Shown here in pieces: positions 16,006 through 26,595 of a stretch of 39,725 nt of DNA (the stretch's first letter is position 1; every line of letters starts with the position of its first letter). The stretch covers positions 1-39,725 of the forward strand of contig CAYSOA010000020.1 in NCBI GenBank assembly GCA_964432565.1. The letters are read 5' to 3'. The position numbers were made by a program, and so were the translations under genes. Below the pieces are notes generated by a model. It was not told the origin of the DNA. It saw only the letters and a program-made list of their open reading frames with translations, and did not search any database. Source of the DNA: CAIOHW01 sp964432565 (GTDB lineage: Bacteria > Bdellovibrionota > UBA1018).

Positions 16006-16542
16006 ATGCGGTTTGCGCCTTTGCAGTTTGCCTTGGCAATTCTTCTTTCAGGCGGGCAGGTCGCCGCGGGCTCGGCCCTGCAGGGGCGGGTGATTCGAGT
16101 GATGGACGGAGATACGGTCGAGATCCTGGTTCTCGAAGAGTCGAAAAAACGACCCGTTCGAATTCGCTTGTCCGGCATTGACGCTCCCGAGAAGAAGCAG
16201 CCCTTTGGAGAGATCTGCAGAAAGGCTCTCGCCGATCGAATCGCTGCCCGTGAGGTGAGCGTCGAGGTGCGAGGCACCGATCGCTATTCGCGCACGCTGG
16301 GGGTCATTGTCCTGCGTGAAAAGGCTGTGGCTCGCGACATCAATCTCGAACAGGTCGCTGCTGGCTGCGCCTGGCATTATCGTCACTATGCGAAGCAGCA
16401 GCCCCGGTCCGAGCGACGGCGCTATGCTCAGGCGGAGTTGTCGGCTCGAAGGGCGGGACTGGGTCTCTGGAAGGAAAAGAGCCCGCAGCCGCCTTGGGAG
16501 TTTCGACGGATGACGAAGAAGCGAAAGCGGAGAGCCTCGTGA
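16006..16542 (+). CDS. Secreted thermonuclease (SNase family)
   Basis: Calcium-dependent nuclease fold, degrades DNA and RNA. 178 aa from the ATG at 16006 with AGAGGT upstream. An N-terminal signal (FALAILLSGGQVAAG) indicates export. SNase motifs: RVMDGDTVEI (D34, D36), RIRLSGIDAPEKKQPFG (R54, D59, E62) and RYSRTLG (R96), so the catalytic Arg-Glu-Arg set looks intact. The C-terminus is basic. Its stop overlaps the GTG start of the TatD gene, coupling two nucleases. It lies 50 bp after the phosphodiesterase gene. Confidence 0.92.
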   Translation: MRFAPLQFALAILLSGGQVAAGSALQGRVIRVMDGDTVEILVLEESKKRPVRIRLSGIDAPEKKQPFGEICRKALADRIAAREVSVEVRGTDRYSRTLGVIVLREKAVARDINLEQVAAGCAWHYRHYAKQQPRSERRRYAQAELSARRAGLGLWKEKSPQPPWEFRRMTKKRKRRAS

Positions 16543-17318
16543 GCGAGTGGATTGACGCCCACGCCCATTGGGCGCAGGTTTTCCCCGAGGGCACCTCTGT
16601 TTCGAGTGTCACCGAAGCCATCGAGTCGCTTCGCTCGCAAGGAATGAGGGCTTCGATTCAGGCAGGCGTCGACCCGGACGACTGGGAGCGGCAGCTCAAG
16701 TTGTTCGAGACGTATCCCACGTGGATTCGTCCGGTACTCGGGCTCCATCCGTGGTGGGTCAGGGATCACTCCGAAGAGCAGTGCGCTGAGGCATTGAGCC
16801 GGCTGGAGCGGCTCCTGCGCGAGAAGGCCTCGCAAGTCGTGGCGGTCGGAGAGCTGGGGCTCGATTTTTCGAAGGACGGAAAGCAAAGCAAGGCCCGACA
16901 ACGGGACGTCTTTGAGCGCCAGCTCGAGCTGGCCCGCCGCACTCAGAAACCACTGGTCCTGCACATCGTGCAGGCCCATGACGACGCCCTTCAGATTCTG
17001 GCTCTCCATGCGGACCGGGCCGGGAGGCCTCTTCAGGGACTGGTTCACGCCTTCTCGGGGGCAATCGAGCTGGCTCGCCGTTACACGGGGCTGGGTCTGA
17101 AGTTGTCGATCGGGCCAGGGATTTCTCAGCCGGGTCGATTTCTGACCCTGAAAAAAACCCTGCCGCTTCTGGGGCCGCAGGACTGGGTTCTTGAAAGCGA
17201 CGCGGCCGGCGAGCACTTCTTCCGGGTCGTGCAGGCGGCCTCGGGGTTGACCGGGCGCTCCTCGGCCGAACTCGCCCGCCAGACGCTCGAAAATCTTCAG
17301 CAAGCCGGATTTTCGTGA
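16539..17318 (+). CDS. TatD-family metal-dependent hydrolase/DNase
   Basis: Cytosolic TIM-barrel metal hydrolase; family members act as 3'-5' exonucleases or D-aminoacyl-tRNA deacylases. 259 aa using the GTG at 16539, which overlaps the preceding stop (GTGA) and has GCGGAGAG upstream; an ATG at 16494 would add 15 residues inside the nuclease gene. Metal ligands: DAHAHW (HxH), VGELGLDF (Glu), LHIVQAHDD (His), VHAFSG (His) and LESDA (Asp). The TcdA-like gene follows after 16 bp. Confidence 0.88.
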   Translation: MSEWIDAHAHWAQVFPEGTSVSSVTEAIESLRSQGMRASIQAGVDPDDWERQLKLFETYPTWIRPVLGLHPWWVRDHSEEQCAEALSRLERLLREKASQVVAVGELGLDFSKDGKQSKARQRDVFERQLELARRTQKPLVLHIVQAHDDALQILALHADRAGRPLQGLVHAFSGAIELARRYTGLGLKLSIGPGISQPGRFLTLKKTLPLLGPQDWVLESDAAGEHFFRVVQAASGLTGRSSAELARQTLENLQQAGFS

Positions 17319-17334
17319 TAATGCGCTGCTCCAA

Positions 17335-18204
17335 ATGGAAACGACAGATACTGGTTTGATCGATCCCCTGACGGATCCTGCGCTCGAAGATTATCGCCTG
17401 CACCGGCGTTTCGACCGGCTTGGCCGGTTGATCGGAGACCGGGCCATGAAGCGCCTCATGCAGTCGCATGTCATGGTCATTGGCCTGGGCGGTGTCGGCT
17501 CGTGGGCCGCCGAGTCGATCCTGCGATCAGGAGTCGGCAGGGTCACGCTGGTCGATTTCGATGAGATCTGCATCACGAACAGTAATCGGCAGCTTCATGC
17601 CCTGGCAGGACTGGTGGGCTCGAAAAAGGCCGAAGTGCTTGCCGAGCGTTGCCGCAAGATCAACCCTCAGGCCGAAGTCGAGGCCATGGTTCAGTTCTAC
17701 AACCAGCGCACGAATCCCGAGATCTTCGCAAAACGCCCCGATTATGTGATCGACGCCATCGACAACGTCACGGCCAAGTGCCACCTGCTGGCATTCTGCC
17801 GAAGCGAAGGAATTCCAGTCGTTTCTTCTTCGGGGTCTGCTGCTCGCATCGACCCCACCCAAATTCAGATTGCCGACCTCGCCGAGACCGAGATCGATCC
17901 GCTGGCGCGAGCGCTGCGGCGCATCCTGCGCCAGCAGTATGGGTTTCCGGAGAGCGGCAAGTTCGGCATTCCCACGGTTTATTCCCGCGAGCCCGTTCTG
18001 GATCCCGTCGAACTGAAATACGACGGAGGGAAGGGGTTCAAGTGCGTCTGCCCGCAGGGCAACAACGGGCTGCATGGCTGTGAGGACCGCAACGTCATTC
18101 TCGGTTCGGCCAGCTTCGTGACCGGAACGTTCGGCCTGGTTTGTGCCGCGCGGGTCGTGCAGGACCTCGTGGCTGCCGAGCGGCCTCAGGGCGGCGAGCA
18201 GTAG
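17335..18204 (+). CDS. tcdA: tRNA threonylcarbamoyladenosine dehydratase
   Basis: E1-like ATP-dependent dehydratase that cyclises t6A37 of tRNA to ct6A. 289 aa. The Rossmann ATP-binding motif VIGLGGVGSWAAE lies at about residues 48-60, then VDFDEICITNSNRQ and VIDAIDNVTAKCHL, all as in TcdA (YgdL/CsdL). Residues RFDRLGRLIGDRAMKRL before the loop match the family N-terminus. The C-terminal G-F-K-C-V-C-P and HGCEDRNVILGSASFV segment is also recognisable. It lies in the same run as the TatD gene, with no obvious functional link to its neighbours. Confidence 0.92.
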   Translation: METTDTGLIDPLTDPALEDYRLHRRFDRLGRLIGDRAMKRLMQSHVMVIGLGGVGSWAAESILRSGVGRVTLVDFDEICITNSNRQLHALAGLVGSKKAEVLAERCRKINPQAEVEAMVQFYNQRTNPEIFAKRPDYVIDAIDNVTAKCHLLAFCRSEGIPVVSSSGSAARIDPTQIQIADLAETEIDPLARALRRILRQQYGFPESGKFGIPTVYSREPVLDPVELKYDGGKGFKCVCPQGNNGLHGCEDRNVILGSASFVTGTFGLVCAARVVQDLVAAERPQGGEQ

Positions 18205-18250
18205 TTGCGGGGCGTGGGCTACAGCACTTGATTTGCAGTGGATCTTCGGC

Positions 18251-18433
18251 ATGAAGACCTTTTCTTGTAGAGACACGGGAATGGACTGCGACTGGAAGTG
18301 CCGGGCAAGCGACGAGGAGGAAATCCTCAGTCAGGTTCAGGCGCACGCTCAGAAGGCGCATGGCATCGACAACTTCGATGACGAGGCCCTGCAGCGCATC
18401 CGCTCGAAGATTCAGGATGTGCAGGTCGCCTAG
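18251..18433 (+). CDS. DUF1059 small protein
   Basis: 60 aa. It begins MKTFSCRDTGMDCDWKCRA and continues to SQVQAHAQKAHGIDNF, the DUF1059 pattern of conserved Cys residues and an H-A-x3-H motif, which suggests a small metal-binding fold. The function is unknown. No strong ribosome site is seen. It lies 46 bp after tcdA and 57 bp before the aldolase, so probably in the same transcript. Confidence 0.8.
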   Translation: MKTFSCRDTGMDCDWKCRASDEEEILSQVQAHAQKAHGIDNFDDEALQRIRSKIQDVQVA

Positions 18434-18490
18434 CACGGCCGTTCGATATCACGCTTGCCTCCGGTCGGGATCTTGATTACCGATGGGGGC

Positions 18491-19552
18491 ATGTCGAAAA
18501 AATGGAATTTGGAAGAGCTGCTGGGGTCAGAAAGTCGTTCGTTGCTTGAGCATCGCTGCTCGACGATTTCGAAGGACAGTCTGGTTCTTCCAAACGGCGA
18601 CTGGGTGAGCCAGATCCTGGCCCACTCCGATCGCAACCCTCGAGTGCTTCGGTCGATGCAAAGCCTTTTCACTTCGGGGCGCTTGGCCAACACGGGCTAC
18701 GTTTCGATCTTTCCGGTCGACCAGGGCATCGAGCACTCGGCAGGAGCGTCGTTTGCTCCGAATCCGATGTTCTTTGATCCCGAGAACATCGTGAAGATGG
18801 CGATCGAGGCCGGTTGCAGTGGCGTGGCATCGACGCTGGGCGTTCTGGGAATTGCAGCGCGCAAGTACGCCCACAAAATTCCATTTATCCTGAAGATCAA
18901 CCACAATGAGTTTTTGAGCTATCCCAACAAGTACGACCAGTCGATGTTCGCTTCGGTGAAGCAGGCCGCCGACATGGGAGCGGTGGCAATCGGTGCGACC
19001 GTCTATTTCGGCTCACCGGAGAGCGCACGTCAAATCAGAGAAGTTTCCGAGGCCTTTGAGCACGCTCACGAGCTGGGGCTGGGCACCATCCTGTGGTGCT
19101 ATACTCGAAACAACGGTTTCAAGGTGGACGGCGTCGACTACCATACGGCCGCTGATTTCACCGGCCAGGCCAACCACCTGGGCGTCACCATCCAGGCCGA
19201 CATGATCAAGCAGAAGCTGCCAACCAACAATGGCGGCTATCTCGCGACCAAGCATGGCAAGACCCATCCGAAGGTTTATTCCGAGCTGACGACCGATCAT
19301 CCGATCGACCTGACACGCTACCAGCTCGCCAACTGCTACATGGGCCGAATCGGGTTGATCAATTCGGGCGGCGAGAGCAAGGGAGCCTCGGATCTCGCCG
19401 ATGCCGTGAAGACAGCCGTGATCAACAAGCGTGCCGGTGGCATGGGCCTGATTGCGGGACGCAAGGCGTTTCAGCGGCCCTGGAAGGAAGGCATCGAGCT
19501 GCTTCAGGCGATTCAGGACGTCTATCTCGATCCGAGCATCACGATTGCCTGA
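18491..19552 (+). CDS. fbaB: Class I fructose-bisphosphate aldolase (FbaB/DhnA type)
   Basis: Schiff-base aldolase interconverting fructose-1,6-bisphosphate with dihydroxyacetone phosphate and glyceraldehyde-3-phosphate. 353 aa from the ATG at 18491 with GGGGGC just before. Family signatures: IFPVDQGIEHS, ILKINHNEFLSYP and the lysine segment IQADMIKQKLP, where K240 is the likely Schiff-base residue. GLINSGGESKG and GLIAGRKAFQRP form the phosphate-binding end. The stop lies only 2 bp from the stop of the convergent kinase gene, with no terminator between. Confidence 0.93.
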   Translation: MSKKWNLEELLGSESRSLLEHRCSTISKDSLVLPNGDWVSQILAHSDRNPRVLRSMQSLFTSGRLANTGYVSIFPVDQGIEHSAGASFAPNPMFFDPENIVKMAIEAGCSGVASTLGVLGIAARKYAHKIPFILKINHNEFLSYPNKYDQSMFASVKQAADMGAVAIGATVYFGSPESARQIREVSEAFEHAHELGLGTILWCYTRNNGFKVDGVDYHTAADFTGQANHLGVTIQADMIKQKLPTNNGGYLATKHGKTHPKVYSELTTDHPIDLTRYQLANCYMGRIGLINSGGESKGASDLADAVKTAVINKRAGGMGLIAGRKAFQRPWKEGIELLQAIQDVYLDPSITIA

Positions 19553-19554
19553 GT

Positions 19555-21516
19555 TCAGGCGGTTTTTTCGAGCTGATCCGATTGGAATGCCTCGGGTTGA
19601 AGGGGCGCTTGAAGAATGAAGCGTGCCCCGGCCCCAGGACTCGAATCGACGTGAAGCGTGCCTCCGTGGGCGGCAATGATGTGCCGGCAGATGAATAGAC
19701 CCAGCCCGAGTCCGGGAAAGTGGCGGTAGGACGCTGCCCTTTCGAACGGCAGCGAAAGGCGGGCCAGTGTTTCGGGGTCCATTCCCACCCCCTGATCGGC
19801 CACTTCCAGCCGCCACCGCTGCTCATCACTCTCGAGTAGCACTTCAATGGGGCCGCCCTGCCCGAACTTCAGGGCATTCAGCAGGAGCTGGGTGATGAGC
19901 TGTTGGATGCGATCGGGATCCACCGAGCTGACCACCCCTTGCTGAATTCGGGTGATCAGGGTGCAGCCTGCCTTGTCAAAGCGGCCTTGAAGCAACGCGA
20001 GTGCCCTCGTCGTGAGCTCGCTGAGGTTGGTATCCGGCTGCGGCATCAGGATAAACCTTTCCTGCTGAATTCGTGAAACGTCGAGCAGGCTTTCAGTCAG
20101 AGTCTGAAGCTGAACGGTTTCTCCCTGAATCAGCGACAGGAGTTCGGGCATTTTTTTCTCGCAGTTCCTGGTGGCCGTCGCGGGACTCAGCAGTCTCAAG
20201 GCCACATCGATGGCAAGCTTGAGGGCCGACACAGGGGTACGAAGTTCATGTGCGGCGACAGAAATGAATTCGTTCCGCAGGGCGAGGTTCTTCTCGGCCT
20301 CATTTCTGGCCGCCTTTTCAGCGACCAGGCGAAGGTGCTGGTCTTCGGCTTCCCGCTTGACGGTGATGTCTTCTGAAATACCCAGAAGGTATCGCGTCCT
20401 GCCCTCAGAGTCGGCGATTCTCATCTTCTTCGTTCGAAGCCACCGTTTACCGTGGGCGGGAGTCGAGATCTGCTCTTCGACTTCCTTCATGCGACCCGAG
20501 CGCAGCACCTCTCGGTCGATCTGGGTGAAGTGATCCGCCTCCTCGGGGGGAAAGAAGTCACGGTCGCTCCTGCCCAGCATCTTCTCTCTGGAAATTCCCA
20601 ACAGCTGCTCGCCCGCCCGATTGAAGCCGACGAACTTCAGCTCCTGGGCATCCTTCACGAAGATCATGTCCGGGATATTCTCGATGACGGCATTCAGGAA
20701 CATTTGGGAGCTTTCGGTTTCCCGAGTTCGACTCTCGACGTCTTCGCGCAGCCTTGACTCAGTCCACAGGTTTTGTTGAGTTTGTGCCGACAAAATCCAA
20801 CTGATGAGGCCGATGGTCAGCAGAAAGGAATTGACCAGCAGTGTTCTCAGGGGCGGAGCCTGATCATGGAAGGGACCATGATGGATCGAGTCTCCCCAGA
20901 AAACCACAAGCACGATGACCAGAAGGGTGACGCCATGGATCGAAGGCTTGAGCCAGAGCGCCGACAGAGTGACGGGAACGAAGAGGAGGAATCCCAGGGG
21001 GAGCGCGGGAAGCAACCGGGGGGGCGAGAGCCCGAAAATAGCGGCCAGTAGAGCGAGGCTTGCCAGGGAGCCCACGATGATGAGGGAGCGACGAAGGGTT
21101 TGCGGCATCCAGTCGTGATGTCTCAGGGCCGCAAGAATCGGAGTCGCGGTGTAAAGCGTCAGAGCGGCCGAAGTGAGGGCGGGATTCATACGTTCAAGGA
21201 GGGTTATATCCCGCACTTGAGCTGGACCTGGAAGCATCAGCTCGATCAGGAATGGAACCGTCAGCAGAGAAAATCCCAGAAACGTGAGGGTGGGACCACG
21301 ATCGAGAAGGAGCTTCGATGATTTTTCGGGCCTCACTCGAAAGGGAAGAAAGCCCAGAAGAGGGATGAGCAGGGATTTCGCGGCGCCAGAGGGACCGCTC
21401 CCGAAGGTCAGCTGCAGTCCGGCGGCGAGAACGGCCACGAAAAGTCCCGCGCCGATGCCGCGGACGATCAGGAACACCAGCGAGACTCCTGCCAGCACGG
21501 GTCCCAGCTCACCCAC
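19555..21516 (-). CDS. Membrane-bound PAS sensor histidine kinase
   Basis: 653 aa. Residues 1-245 hold about eight hydrophobic segments, arranged like a MASE1-type sensor domain (assignment tentative). A PAS domain occupies about 270-390 (AVIENIPDMIFVKD...GFNRAGEQLLG). HisKA has phospho-acceptor H423 in AAHELRTPVSALK, followed by a HATPase (LLLNALKFG, DQGVGMD, GLGLGLFICRHI). Its start overlaps the end of the receiver gene by 8 bp, so the two are a coupled pair. The pair is divergent from acs, leaving open a role in acetate or energy sensing. Confidence 0.93.
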   Translation of the reverse strand: MGELGPVLAGVSLVFLIVRGIGAGLFVAVLAAGLQLTFGSGPSGAAKSLLIPLLGFLPFRVRPEKSSKLLLDRGPTLTFLGFSLLTVPFLIELMLPGPAQVRDITLLERMNPALTSAALTLYTATPILAALRHHDWMPQTLRRSLIIVGSLASLALLAAIFGLSPPRLLPALPLGFLLFVPVTLSALWLKPSIHGVTLLVIVLVVFWGDSIHHGPFHDQAPPLRTLLVNSFLLTIGLISWILSAQTQQNLWTESRLREDVESRTRETESSQMFLNAVIENIPDMIFVKDAQELKFVGFNRAGEQLLGISREKMLGRSDRDFFPPEEADHFTQIDREVLRSGRMKEVEEQISTPAHGKRWLRTKKMRIADSEGRTRYLLGISEDITVKREAEDQHLRLVAEKAARNEAEKNLALRNEFISVAAHELRTPVSALKLAIDVALRLLSPATATRNCEKKMPELLSLIQGETVQLQTLTESLLDVSRIQQERFILMPQPDTNLSELTTRALALLQGRFDKAGCTLITRIQQGVVSSVDPDRIQQLITQLLLNALKFGQGGPIEVLLESDEQRWRLEVADQGVGMDPETLARLSLPFERAASYRHFPGLGLGLFICRHIIAAHGGTLHVDSSPGAGARFILQAPLQPEAFQSDQLEKTA

Positions 21517-21886
21517 AGAAGTGCCTCACCACCTTCAGTAAAAGCTCGAGATCGACGGGTTTCTTGATGAGAGCCTGGGCGCCCTCGAACGTGGCGGCCT
21601 CTTCGGAATAGGCGGTGACGAGGGCGACCGGTATTGGGGCCAGGATCATGTTTTGGCGCAGCGCCTTGGCGAACTCCCAGCCGTTCATGATGGGCATCAT
21701 CAGGTCGAGCAGAATCAGGCACGGGGTATCCATTCTGGGAAGCAGCTCAAGAGCCTCTTTGCCGTTTCCGGCCGACTTGACGGTATAGCCCTCCATCTCG
21801 AGTGCCATCGTGAGGGCCAGCCGGATGGCCGGATCATCCTCGACCACGAGAATGGTGCGACACGGATGAGAGGACGACTCGACCAT
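21509..21886 (-). CDS. Single-domain response regulator
   Basis: 125 aa, a receiver domain only. The acidic pair lies in VVEDDPA (E16, D17, D18), phospho-acceptor D61 in LILLDLMMP, and the lysine in ALIKKPVD. There is no output domain, so it probably works in a phosphorelay or by protein contact. It is translated just before the membrane kinase (8-bp overlap). Its start is 50 bp from that of acs on the other strand. Confidence 0.93.
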   Translation of the reverse strand: MVESSSHPCRTILVVEDDPAIRLALTMALEMEGYTVKSAGNGKEALELLPRMDTPCLILLDLMMPIMNGWEFAKALRQNMILAPIPVALVTAYSEEAATFEGAQALIKKPVDLELLLKVVRHFCG

Positions 21887-21936
21887 GGGTCTTCACGGGA
21901 TTGCAACCGGCGGGCCGCAACGCTAGCCTGTGACCC

Positions 21937-23886
<1,950 letters not shown>

Positions 23887-24718
23887 CGGTTGGAGCGGTC
23901 ACCTCGGCGGTGGGGGGTGCCTCGGGCTGGGTCGCCGCTTCAGCGGTCGGTAAAGGCGCCTCGGCGGCCGGATTTCTTTCGGAAGATTCCTTTAGTCCGT
24001 ACTTTTCGAGCACCGACTTTTGCTTGGGCGGTGAGGCCCAGTCAGAAAACGGACGTTCGATCAGGACGAGTTCGTTGGTCGCTTCGGGGCTCAGTTCGAC
24101 CTGCCTGAAGAAGATTCGCGGCGAAAGGCTGCGATAGTTTTGTACCGCCCAGCGCAGGTAGCGAGAGTCCTTGAATTCCCGCTGAAACGCCCGCGCCACG
24201 GGAAGGATGTCCTGGTAGGCGTCAATCACGCGACGCTGCTTTCGAAGAATTCCCTCGGGTTCGGCAAGCTCTGCCGAGAGCTTTCTCAGGCTCAAGTAAA
24301 AGCACCAGTGATGGAGTGCCGGCTGGTCGATGACCAGCTCGTGAATTCCCCTCTGGACTTCCTCGGGGCTCTCGGCAACCCGTACCAGCTCGCGCTGGGT
24401 CGAGTGGCAGGCTTCGGGAGCCGGCGGGGCGTCGGGGCGCTGAAACAATGCGTCGAGGTGCTGGGGCGTGAACCCCTCGGGATGGGGAAGATCAAGAACC
24501 GGAACTCGCGGCGGAGTGTCGATCGGCGCCACCACCACCTGCGGAGAGCTGCACCCAAAAGCAGAGAGAACCAGGGCTGCGGCAGCGAATGGACACGATC
24601 TGGAAGGAATCGGTTTCATCGGGTTCACGAAGTTCCTATCGGCAGATTTTTCCTCTGCATAAATCGCTTGAGTCGATTGCCCTGTGTCCGATGAGAACTT
24701 GTGAGGAAGCGTAATCGA

Positions 24719-25822
24719 ATGAAGATTCTGAAGCCCACCACCGTTCTGCTTGCCCTGCTGGGTGCCTCCGTCATTCTTTCTGGCGTTGCCAGTGCTGCCG
24801 ACTCGAAGACCGACTCGAAGACCGAGGAGAGCGCTCGAAGCTTCTATACGGTTCTCGAAGACCTCATGGGCGATTTCGAATACGACCTCAAGAACGGAAA
24901 AGTGAGTGGACTTCGCGATCTTTCGATTCGAAGCATCGTGGTCAATGAGCTGGTTCCTCCCTCCTTCAAGAATCATCTCGAACTCGTTCTTTCCGAGCGC
25001 CTGATCAAGGCGGCCCGGGTACGCGTTCTTCAGTGCCTGCCCTGCAAGGCCAGGAAAACCGTACTGCGTGGCGAAAAAGTGGTCTTGAGCAGTCCCGAGA
25101 ACAATCCGCAGGAGCTTTCTCGAATCGCCCGGCAGTCGGGAATTCAAAACTTCATGGACGTGGTTTTTACCTACCAGCCCGGGGGCATGGTTCTGTCGCT
25201 TTCGATCCAGGACGCCGACTCCGGCACGATTGCCTGGACCTCGAGCTATAACTCCGAAACCTCACGAACGGCAGCCTATCGCCAGGGGATCAATCCACCC
25301 GAGAATTCGGGCACTCGAAGTGCCAGCGAGTACCTTCCTCAGGTGCAATACCGTATCAGCCTCATTTACGGGCAGCAGCGCAACGTAGACACATCGACGG
25401 GAACCCTGGGTGCCGCTTTCCGCATGATGGAACGCTATGACAATCGAAAAAAGGAAGTCGGATTCGAGCTGAGCTACCACCAGAACGCGAGCACTCTGGT
25501 TGGAGCAACTGCCGATACGACCACGGACCTGTACTCGGGGTTGAACCTCACACTGCTCTTCATGCACGGCTGGAACCTGATCGGAGAAGAGGAAAACCTG
25601 AATCAGGCACGCGGCGGAGTGGTGGTGGGAGTGGGCGGAACCTATGCTTCGGGCTTTCTGGGCGGGCTCGTTCGAGCGGGCTATGAATGGCGCCTCGCGC
25701 GCCACTGGGCCGTCTCGGCCAACCTGGGCTATCGCCCTTCGGCAACGAAATTTGTTGGAACGGCGGCCGCAGGGACCGTGGCCGGTGTGGAGTACGGACT
25801 GGGCATTAGTGCCCTCTTTTGA
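24719..25822 (+). CDS. Outer-membrane protein: CsgG/FlgO-like domain + probable barrel
   Basis: 367 aa from the ATG at 24719 with AGGAAG upstream. The Sec signal ends at SGVASA-A. Residues about 40-215 resemble the CsgG/LpoB/FlgO-type fold: LRDLSIRSIVVNELVPPS, then LVLSERLIKAARVRVL, then SGIQNFMDVVFTYQPGG and LSIQDADSGTIAWTSSY, as in lipoproteins that build secretion or flagellar outer rings. Residues 225-367 show alternating aromatic/polar strands (EVGFELSYHQN, LVRAGYEWRLARHWAVSANL) and end in Phe, the usual outer-membrane barrel signature. First gene of the operon to motB. The domain reading is by eye. Likely role: outer-membrane anchor or ring of the machine. Confidence 0.7.
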   Translation: MKILKPTTVLLALLGASVILSGVASAADSKTDSKTEESARSFYTVLEDLMGDFEYDLKNGKVSGLRDLSIRSIVVNELVPPSFKNHLELVLSERLIKAARVRVLQCLPCKARKTVLRGEKVVLSSPENNPQELSRIARQSGIQNFMDVVFTYQPGGMVLSLSIQDADSGTIAWTSSYNSETSRTAAYRQGINPPENSGTRSASEYLPQVQYRISLIYGQQRNVDTSTGTLGAAFRMMERYDNRKKEVGFELSYHQNASTLVGATADTTTDLYSGLNLTLLFMHGWNLIGEEENLNQARGGVVVGVGGTYASGFLGGLVRAGYEWRLARHWAVSANLGYRPSATKFVGTAAAGTVAGVEYGLGISALF

Positions 25823-25833
25823 GGAGATCAGGG

Positions 25834-26595
25834 ATGGTTTCAAGTCGTCGAGGTCAGGAGGGAATTCGGGAAGCCGGGCTGCTACTCTGCGGTCTGGCGC
25901 TGCTTCTTCCCTCGTGTTCCAGCGTGAAGAAATTCATGGCCATCGAGTCGGTTCGCAAGGACGATCGGCCCATCGACAATCCCTTCGGTACGCTCTATGC
26001 GCCAAGCGGTTCCTCGGCTCCAGCCCCTCTCGTGGTGCGATCGAGACGGGGTGAACAGTCCGTCGAATTCGAGATTCCCTCAGATGGAGGAAGCGCATCG
26101 GACTTTGAAGTTCCCGTGGATGTTTCGCAGTGGAGTAGCTCGAGTTCCGGGCGCGCACCGGCATCGGTGACCAGCGGGACCTCTGCCGGTGACGCTTATG
26201 CAGCTCGTCCGCCCAGCGTCGCTGACCGTGAGATCCAGGCGACGATTCCCGTTGCACCCCTCGAAGAGTCGGTCCAGCGGCGGGAGATTGAAGAGCAGAT
26301 GGGTCTTCAGGAGGCTGGCGGGGGAGTCGTGGCTCCGGCTCGCAGCTATCTGGGGCGACTCGACCGGGTCAGGACGCTTTATCGTGAAGCCCGCTACGAG
26401 GCGTCGCTTCTTGAGGTCGAAGACATGCTTCGCGAGTTTCCAATGGATTCAAAACTGCACGAAATGAGGGGAACCCTTCTCGACCGCCTGGGGCACGCTG
26501 AGCTGGCAAAGCAGTCCTGGCAGCAGGCTCTCGAGATCCAGCCCTCCAATGAGTCGCTTCGAAAGTTTCTCAGCATGAAGGGAGGTACTCGATGA
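25834..26595 (+). CDS. Lipoprotein with C-terminal TPR-like helices
   Basis: 253 aa from the ATG at 25834, 11 bp after the previous stop with GAGGAGATCAGGG as ribosome site. The signal ends LLPSC (Cys28), followed by a long Ser/Pro-rich flexible region (about 35-165). Residues 178-250 form helix pairs with TPR spacing (YREARYEASLLEVEDML, then LGHAELAKQSWQQALEIQPSN). Such lipoproteins often scaffold envelope complexes (PilW/PilF-like), here perhaps linking the outer-membrane protein to the inner ring. Its stop overlaps the next start (ATGA), so translation is coupled. Confidence 0.78.
   Translation: MVSSRRGQEGIREAGLLLCGLALLLPSCSSVKKFMAIESVRKDDRPIDNPFGTLYAPSGSSAPAPLVVRSRRGEQSVEFEIPSDGGSASDFEVPVDVSQWSSSSSGRAPASVTSGTSAGDAYAARPPSVADREIQATIPVAPLEESVQRREIEEQMGLQEAGGGVVAPARSYLGRLDRVRTLYREARYEASLLEVEDMLREFPMDSKLHEMRGTLLDRLGHAELAKQSWQQALEIQPSNESLRKFLSMKGGTR

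Noticed and set aside
24636..24643. GCCGATAG on the minus strand as a sigma-28 -10 box for the lipoprotein gene
   Set aside because: The matching -35 (TAAA type) is poor at the right distance, so a single 7/8 match is not enough.
24620..25147. N-terminal extension of the lipoprotein back to 25147
   Set aside because: It runs antisense through the operon's first gene, and a full lipoprotein signal begins at 24619.
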